From the NCBI GenBank assembly GCA_030407085.1, contig CM059582.1, positions 134,190,001 to 134,254,000 of the forward strand: a stretch of 64,000 nucleotides of DNA, read 5' to 3'. The notes under the pieces were generated by a model. The model saw only the letters and a program-made list of their open reading frames with translations, was not told where the DNA came from and ran no database searches. Position 1 is the first letter of the stretch. The number at the start of each line of letters is the position of its first letter. The stretch comes from Trichopria drosophilae (taxonomy: Eukaryota > Arthropoda > Insecta > Hymenoptera > Diapriidae). The position numbers were made by a program, and so were the translations under genes. Of this stretch, positions 56,657-64,000 are shown in pieces.

Positions 56657-59535
56657 GTAATACTGTCGATTTTCACAAAAATTGGATGACAGGAAGGCAC
56701 CGCTGGAGGGGAAAAAATGTCGAAAACCGCTGGAAATGACAAACAACGGATAATAAAAGTTGCAATTTTAGTTAACTCACTCGTTTTGTTTTTCGAATAG
56801 TTAATAATCATGGCAATGAGTAATATTGTCGATTTTAAAAAAATCGGATGACAGAAAGGCACCGTTGGAGGGGGAAAAATGTCGAAAACCGCTGAAAATG
56901 ACAAACAACGGAAAATAAAAGTTGCTATATTAGTTAGCCCACTCGTTGTATTTTTTGAATAGTTAATAATCATGGCAATGAGTAATTTTGTGGATTTTTA
57001 AAAAGATCTGATGACAGGAAGGCATCGCTGGAGGGGGAAAAATGTCGAAAACCGCTGAAAATGACAAACAACGGATAATAAAAGTTGCAATTTTAGTTAG
57101 CCCACTCGTTGTATTTTTTGAATAGTTAATAATCATGGCAATGAGTAATTTTTTGGATTTTTAAAAAGATCGGATGACAGGAAGGCATCGCTGGAGGGGG
57201 AAAAATGTCCAAAACCGGTGAAAATGACAAACAACGGATACTAAAAGTTGCAATTTTAGTTAGCCCACTCGTTTTATTTTTTCAATTGTTAATGATGATG
57301 GCAATGAGTAATATTGTCGATTTTGAAAAAAATCTGATGACAGGAAGGCACCGTTGAATGGGGAATAATGTCGAAAACCGGTGAAAATAACAAACAACGG
57401 TTAATAAAAGTTGACATTTTAGTTAGCCCCCTCGTTTTATTTTTAAATAGTTAATAATAATGGCAATGAGTAATATTGTCGATTTTCACAAAAATTGGAT
57501 GACAGGAAGGCACCGCTGGAGGGGGAAAAATGTCAAAAACCGCTGAAAATGACAAACAACGGATAATAAAAGTTGCAAATTTAGTTAGCCCACTCGTTTT
57601 GTTTTTCGAACAGTTAATAATCATGGCAATGAGTATTATTGTCGATTTTTAAAAAAAATCGGTTGACAGAAAGGCACCGTTGGAGTGCGAAAAATGTCGA
57701 AAACCGCTGAAAATGACAAACAACGGAAAATAAAAGTTGCCATTTTAGTTAACCCACTCGTTTTATTTTTTGAATACTTAATAATGATGGCAATTAGTAA
57801 TAGTGTCGAATTTGAAAAATATCGGATGGAAGGAAGGCACTGTTGGAGTTGGAAAAATGTCCAAAACCGGTGAAAATGACAAACAACGGATACTAAAAGT
57901 TTCAATTTTAGTTAGCCCACTCGTGTTATTTTTCGAATAGTTTATAATCATGGCAATAAGTAATATTGTCGAGTTTAAAAAAAAATCGGAATAAGGAAAG
58001 CATCGCTGGAGGGGGAGAAATGTCGAAAACCGCTGAAAATGACAAACAACGGAAAATAAAAGTTGCTATATTAGTTAGCCCACTCGTTGTATTTTTTGAA
58101 TAGTTAATAATCATGGCAATGAGTAATTTTGTGGATTTTTAAAAAGATCTGATGACAGGAAGGCATCGCTGGAGGGGGAAAAATGTCGAAAACCGCTGAA
58201 AATGACAAACAACGGATAATAAAAGTTGCAATTTTAGTTAGCCCACTCGTTGTATTTTTTGAATAGTTAATAATCATGGCAATGAGTAATTTTTTGGATT
58301 TTTAAAAAGATCGGATGACAGGAAGGCATCGCTGGAGGGGGAAAAATGTCCAAAACCGGTGAAAATGACAAACAACGGATACTAAAAGTTGCAATTTTAG
58401 TTAGCCCACTCGTTTTATTTTTTCAATTGTTAATGATGATGGCAATGAGTAATATTGTCGATTTTGAAAAAAATCTGATGACAGGAAGGCACCGTTGAAT
58501 GGGGAATAATGTCGAAAACCGGTGAAAATAACAAACAACGGTTAATAAAAGTTGACATTTTAGTTAGCCCCCTCGTTTTATTTTTAAATAGTTAATAATA
58601 ATGGCAATGAGTAATATTGTCGATTTTCACAAAAATTGGATGACAGGAAGGCACCGCTGGAGGGGGAAAAATGTCAAAAACCGCTGAAAATGACAAACAA
58701 CGGATAATAAAAGTTGCAAATTTAGTTAGCCCACTCGTTTTGTTTTTCGAACAGTTAATAATCATGGCAATGAGTATTATTGTCGATTTTTAAAAAAAAT
58801 CGGTTGACAGAAAGGCACCGTTGGAGTGCGAAAAATGTCGAAAACCGCTGAAAATGACAAACAACGGAAAATAAAAGTTGCCATTTTAGTTAACCCACTC
58901 GTTTTATTTTTTGAATACTTAATAATGATGGCAATTAGTAATAGTGTCGAATTTGAAAAATATCGGATGGAAGGAAGGCACTGTTGGAGTTGGAAAAATG
59001 TCCAAAACCGGTGAAAATGACAAACAACGGATACTAAAAGTTTCAATTTTAGTTAGCCCACTCGTGTTATTTTTCGAATAGTTTATAATCATGGCAATAA
59101 GTAATATTGTCGAGTTTAAAAAAAAATCGGAATAAGGAAAGCATCGCTGGAGGGGGAGAAATGTCGAAAACCGCTGAAAATGACAAACAACGGTTAATAA
59201 AAGTGGCAATTTTAGTTAGCCCAGACAACGGATACTAAAAGTTGCAATTTTAGTTTGTCCACTCGTTTTATTTGTTGAATAGTTAATAATCATGGCAATG
59301 AGTAATATTGTCGATTTTCACAAAAACTGCATGACAGGAAGGCACCGTTGGAGGGGGGAAAATGTCGAAAACAGCTGAAAATGACAAACAACGGATAATA
59401 AAAGTTGCAATTTTAGTTTGTCCACTCGTTTTATTTTTCGAATAGTTAATAATCATGGCAATGAGTAATACTGTTTATTTTTAAAAAAATCGGATGACAG
59501 GAAGGCGTCGCTGGAGGGGGAAAAATGTCGAAAGC
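56657..59535 (+). repeat. Satellite array 3 with a 7-monomer higher-order repeat
   Basis: Continuation of array 2 after the BEL insertion. The block at about 56880-58020 recurs at 58021-59161 with an offset of exactly 1141 bp (7 x 163) and essentially no differences seen. This is a recent higher-order duplication. Confidence 0.95.
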
Positions 59536-59645
59536 TAAAACGAGTGGGCTAACTAAAATTGCATCTTTTATTATCCGTTGTTTGTCATTTTTAGCGGCTT
59601 TCGACATTTTTTCCCTGCAGCGGTACCTTCCTCTCATCCGATTTC
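59536..59645 (-). repeat. Inverted terminal satellite monomer
   Basis: CTAAAACGAGTGGGCTAACT to TTTCTTTG is a monomer in reverse orientation. It makes a head-to-head junction at 59535 with AAAAATGTCGAAAGC facing GCTTTCGACATTTTT (59521-59535, 59598-59612). Confidence 0.85.
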
Positions 59646-60406
59646 TTTGTAAATATACAATATTACTGCAACATACGACGTCTAAAATCGAGGAAGGGAC
59701 TCGACACGTCATCGAACGCCTGAGATCCGCGCTTTAGCGACACGAAGCCGAAGTCATCGAGGGAACTACAGCTAGAGGTGCAATAGGTATGCCACTTAGA
59801 TGCAGTGGTGTGGCGGCCCGCTAGGATCGATTGGCTCAAGAGTGGCTTGGCGAGTGCCACCTTCCCGCCAATGCCGGGATGAGGGGCGGGTCAGATGATC
59901 GTGAGTGATCAGAGGGCTGACTAGAGTCCGACATGTGCCGAAGTAGCATTTAAAATTAAAATAAAATAACTAACGGCTTAAACCTACCAATTGCATTAGA
60001 TGTTAAAAAACCATTGTTTGGAAATTTCATGAACATTTCAAACACCTTCCGTCGTAATCGCTCGGATTCACAAACATTTAGACCTCGACGAAACATTTAT
60101 AAACTCAACCAGTAATTAAATTAACGCGAAAAAGGGTAATAGAAAAAAAGGAAAGATAAAAATTATATTCAATAACTATAAAGTTGTTACAATTTCGATT
60201 TGACCGTTACTTGGAAAAGAGTGGTATGTGAAAATGATTTGTTAGTATGCATTATAATAAATCAAAAAAGGCAATTAATATAACAATATGTAATATGTAA
60301 ACAAAAAACAAAAAGATTTTTATATAGACGTGTAAAAATAAAAATATATATATATATATATATAGACGTGAGAAAAAATATATATATATAGACATGCAAA
60401 AAAATA
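59646..60406. other. LINE-tail-like sequence, then AT-rich spacer
   Basis: 59690-59950 is GC-richer (GATGAGGGGCGGGTCAGATG, GACATGTGCCGAAGTAGC) and runs into AAAATTAAAATAAAATAA, like the 3' UTR of a 5'-truncated non-LTR element. Family unknown. The rest is AT-rich with short (TA)n tracts at 60346-60362 and 60380-60390. No gene. Confidence 0.4.
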
Positions 60407-61344
60407 GGGGAGAGTGGTCCTGCGTGGACACTGTGGGTTGAGTTGACACCTCGGGATTTCACAGAAATGGCAATGGAATTTCATTTTTGATCTTAACGCA
60501 GAAAAAGCTGCAGGTAAGCAATTACATCGAAATTTCGATTTAGAAAATGCATCTGTTTCTTTATTCTATACGCAAACCGATAGGTTATATTGATCTTTTA
60601 ATTAAACTTGTTTTGTTTGCGTAATATTGTGGAGCGTGTAGACGTTCGTAGTGGTCCTGAGTCGCCACCAAACGTATGGTCCTTAGTTGACACCTACGTT
60701 TTTTGCGTTTTTTGCGTTCTTTCATATATTGTTTTTCCCATTTCGACGTTTTTGCTTGACATAAACATGGAACGCAACTTTGAATCCAAGAACTCCTGTC
60801 TCAGCAACCTTCCAGGAGCGGATTACACCTGCGTTCTCGTTCGCAACAAAATCCCATATATCCACCATATTACGAATCCGACGACAATAGTGTGTAATCT
60901 GGTTTTCAATTTTCAACTTAAAATAAAAAATAATGTTATTAATGTTCTCTGTGATTTTCAACATTGTAATCGAAATGATTTTTTAAACTAATATGAACAA
61001 ATAATGCGTGTTTTATTCTTCTAAATTGTTTAATTTTGTCCACATTCTGTTTAAAGCCAATTAATATGCATTTTTCCTAAATGCAAGCGAAAAAGAAGGG
61101 GTGTCAAATCAGGACCATGGGGGTGTCAGCTCAGGACCACTATTTTGAGAAATCCTCAAAACGTAACTTTTCGCTTCCCAATTTTTTGGGATTGAAAGAA
61201 CCGCTCTACATTTTTCCAAATGATAAAGAATTGTAGGGAAATGATCGCCGTACACAACTATGCCGTCACCGCCGTCATTAAATCCGATTTACTTTCAGTT
61301 TTCGGCTAAATGGCTTACTATGTCAATTCAGGACCACCCTCCCC
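60407..61344. mobile_element. TA-flanked non-autonomous DNA element (938 bp)
   Basis: Ends GGGGAGAGTGGTCCTG and, reversed, GGGGAGGGTGGTCCTG (15 of 16 match), each flanked by TA as in Tc1/mariner/pogo-type elements. Internal copies of the GTGGTCCTGA / TCAGGACCA phrase occur at ~60652, ~60678, 61108 and 61132. The small frame at 60608-60991 has no known domain. Confidence 0.65.
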
Positions 61345-61690
61345 TATATATATATATATATAGATAGAGACATTGCATGTCTAACTAAATGTTCTTTTCA
61401 AACTCGTTATTCACAAATTTTTATTCTCCCAAATGATGTACACAATTTTGTTTCATTGGACAATCGTAACAGCTCATTTCATTGAACCGAATCATGTCTT
61501 TATCGAATTTGGTTCAATTTTTGGTCGCCATATTGGGTCCGCCATTTTGAAATTTAAAAATCTGACATTACATTTGGATTCAGGCACCCCAAACACCCCC
61601 GAATATTAAGTTTCAAGCGAATATGATCGACTTTTGCAGTTTAAATAAATATTTTATAAAAAGGCTTTGGAGCTCGGAAAAATAACGGTT
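61345..61690. other. AT-rich segment, possibly the end of an LTR of Gypsy 2
   Basis: It contains GCCATATTGGGTCCGCCATT (61528-61547), a phrase very like one within the Transib inverted repeats. No gene. The LTR start could not be placed. Confidence 0.4.
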
Positions 61691-62433
61691 ACAAAATTGG
61701 CGCCCCAACCTAAGGGGTCAGAAACGGGAACAATAAGCGATGAAAATCGTTGAAATTAGTCAACGATATTCGGACTAAGTCAAGCAAGTTTGGATATCTT
61801 ATTTGTACTAATGTATAATGAATATTAATGATTGATAATTATTGGAGAATGATAATAACATGTTGTTCATGTGTTGAAATTAATATAATATATGATTTTG
61901 AGAATTAATATTACGTTATATATATCATGATATTTAATGAAATGTTACATGGGAGATGTAAAATAAGTGAATTTAAGACCAAATGTTTAGACCAAGAAAG
62001 TGACAGGTGAAGTGAAAAAAAGTAGTTTGAAAGTAATTAAAAGGATTGAACGTTCATATTTATAGATAAAGAATTTTGAAGTTAACTTAAATTAATGGAT
62101 TTGTTTGTTTAAGTCAGTTCATTGACTGCGAGTGTTTAGTTACAGCAAGGAAATAAATTTAGTTTTTCTACATTAGAGAAAATCGTGCTTTTAATAGAAT
62201 GAAAACGTTTTATTGAATTTTTAATTTAGATTTCAATCATTTGAAATGTGAGATTAAACATTCGGAGCTTGCGGTCAAACATGAGACGCTATTTTATTTT
62301 TCTCAAAAATAAATAAAATTATTTTATTAGTCACCCATCGTAATTACTAAAAAAAATGGTGACAGCGATACTGAACGGAAATCTGGGCAAATAAAGAATT
62401 TGAAAAGGAAAAGCAAATAAATTCCTCCCAAAA

Positions 62434-62760
62434 AATGTTTAAATTAACAAATTCTTGCAAAAATCTTTCAAATATATACAGCTCTAAGCAAGAAGTTATA
62501 GGTAGCGAGGACGAAACCTCCAAAAGCGTAAATAACACTAACCATCCAGAATTACTACAAGACGAAATTGAAAATACGGCAATTGACAGTGAGAAAGTAA
62601 TCCTCAACCATGAAATGGAAAATCTACCGAGATACGACGGAAATCCTAATTCCTTCTATGTCTTTCTTGGTTGATGCGAAGAAGCGAAAGAAATACAACC
62701 CGAAGAATGCAAACAAATGTCGTCTACTTTAACTTTCAAGAAATGTGCTGTTATAAAATA
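62434..62760 (+). pseudogene. gag: Gypsy 2 gag N-terminal fragment
   Basis: From ATG 62434: MFKLTNSCKNLSNIYSSKQE, an acidic segment, then ENLPRYDGNPNSFYVFL, which resembles the start of the capsid domain in Gypsy/errantivirus-like Gag (LPRFDGNP... pattern, from memory). A stop follows at 62672-62674; the next frame continues with EEAKEIQPEECKQM, then ends. Confidence 0.5.
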
Positions 62761-62974
62761 ATTTTGTAATTATTTCTTTAATAAAGATTTAATTATGTTA
62801 GTACATGAGTTGCATTATATGATATATTTTTTACTTTGCTAGAAAATATTATCCCCATAATGAATTGAAACAGCGCTACAAAACGCGTTATGCGCCAGCA
62901 GCACGGCGCGATAGTCGCTCAATCCGCGTCTTCGTAGTCAACGTGAATATTTAACTAAATCTATTAATAGAGTG

Positions 62975-63710
62975 TCATTTTTTTTCCAACGTACCTGTCA
63001 AGTGGGAAAACGAAGAAAGTGATGCCTTTAATGCATTATGAGAAAAATTATGCAATCCTGCTGTTCTACAATATGCCAACTTCAATGAACCATTCATAAT
63101 TACTACAGATGCATCGGTATATGCGATCGGCGCAATATTATCTGAAGGCGAAACAGGAAAAGATATGCCTGTAGTCTGCATTTCTAGCGTATTAATCGAT
63201 CATGAAAAGAAATACGAAACCTACGACAAAGAAGCGCTATCAATATGTTACGCTATATTACATATTAGACCTTACGTTTAAGGAAAACACATTACTGTAG
63301 TTATCGACCACAAACCCTTCAAGTCATGTAGAACAAAAAGGGATCCAAATTCCTGAGTTGCCAAATGGCTGTTCAATGTATTAGACTACGAATTTGTTGT
63401 ACATAAGGCAGGAAAATCAAATGTCATTGATGCACCATCCAAAAATCAGGAAGAAATACTTGAAAGAGAAGAAAAAATACAGAAACAATACCCAGGTAAT
63501 ATAATATCAAAAACGATGGATAAAATGGGCTGGAAAGGAGTCAGAATGGGAAAGTACCATGAAGGAATAACAGAACCAATTAAGCTAAAAACACGAATAG
63601 ATAGAAAGGGTTTAGAATACGCAAACAACTGCGATAAATTGCTTAATTTTTATGAAAACCCGACAAAATACACAACAACTCAAACCTACAAAATTTGTAA
63701 AAGTAAATAA
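62975..63710 (+). pseudogene. Gypsy 2 RNase H and linker fragment
   Basis: Shows FNEPFIITTDASVYAIGAIL (first catalytic Asp), YETYDKEALSICYAI (Glu-containing), VVIDHKPFKSC and FVVHKAGKSNVIDAPSKNQ, where relatives read NVADALS. At least two in-frame stops (after RPYV and RDPNS). The upstream RT is absent, so the gag-to-RNase H join is a deletion of most of pol. Confidence 0.75.
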
Positions 63711-64000
63711 ATATGAAATCAACCGGATTATCATGCGATAAAGATTCAGCAGAATTGAAGACGAAAAATGAATTGCCAAAATATTCAACATAAAATTGAA
63801 CAAAACTTCAATCACCAAAAAAAATAACACCTAGCGCTTGCAGTAATTGCAACCGCAACAGAAAGTCAATTAACAATGCAAAATAACATAAAATCCAGGC
63901 CACTAAAAAAGGAAACAATATAACAGTATAACAGGCGTAGAACGGTCAAATGTAACAAGAATTATAGAACAACAATTTAAAAATGAAAATACAAAAATAA
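63711..64000. other. A-rich remainder of Gypsy 2
   Basis: No motif recognised; AT-rich and stop-dense. Confidence 0.4.

Larger units (their letters stand above)
61698..64000 (+). mobile_element. Second Gypsy-type element, decayed, running off the window
   Basis: Begins at a TTGGCGCCCCAACCTAAGGGGTC primer-site-like sequence (61698-61720), then ~700 bp of AT-rich leader, a gag fragment and, after a large deletion, an RNase H fragment. The right end lies outside the window. Confidence 0.6.

Noticed and set aside
60608..60991. 127-residue frame
   Set aside because: Lies inside a short TA-flanked element; no start-codon or domain evidence.

Overview
The window is non-bacterial, AT-rich, intron-poor genomic DNA made almost entirely of transposable elements and satellite DNA. 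It looks like heterochromatin from an arthropod, probably an insect. A hymenopteran is my guess from memory of the families present (Transib, BEL/Pao, copia, Gypsy, EN-type and RLE-type LINEs, mariner-like DUF4817 elements). I see no convincing single-copy host gene, no tRNA or rRNA gene and no CRISPR array. Many listed frames have no ATG and are element relics or chance frames.

Layout. (1) 42-8582 and 32003-38700 are two inverted copies of one ~3.9 kb repeat carrying decayed coding relics. The left copy is split by a near full-length LINE (2211-6817) inserted inside a (CT)n microsatellite; the right copy keeps the empty site. The right copy is split by an internally deleted copia element (35646-38508, TSD ATTAC). 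(2) 9008-23253 is a decayed Gypsy element (gag, protease, RT, RNase H, integrase). It is interrupted by a 6.3 kb Transib DNA transposon (16056-22358) whose ends start with CACAGTG, the V(D)J RSS heptamer. The Transib carries one intact 730-aa RAG1-like transposase with a recognisable D-D-E triad, and a histone-type 3' stem-loop lies downstream of that gene. (3) 23237-28199 holds a broken mariner/IS630-type gene, a 30-bp minisatellite and a short inverted-repeat element. (4) 28200-31568 is a frameshifted RLE-type LINE.

(5) 39768-59645 is a satellite block: ~162-bp monomers in three arrays, with a duplicated ~1.8-2 kb non-satellite unit (39768 and 44078) between them. A BEL/Pao element with near-identical LTRs (49278-56656, TSD GTAAT) is inserted within one monomer. 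Array 3 contains a 7-monomer, 1141-bp higher-order duplication and ends in an inverted monomer. (6) 59646-64000 holds a LINE-tail-like sequence, a TA-flanked short DNA element (60407-61344) and a second decayed Gypsy that runs off the window.

The points most worth following: the Transib with an exact RSS heptamer, GC-rich 5-bp TSD and histone-like 3' hairpin; and two unrelated retroelements whose first and second ORFs share one frame separated only by UGA, in the BEL element within UGA-CUA-G, a known readthrough context, and in the LINE within UGA-CAA-UCG with no ATG until codon 212 of ORF2.
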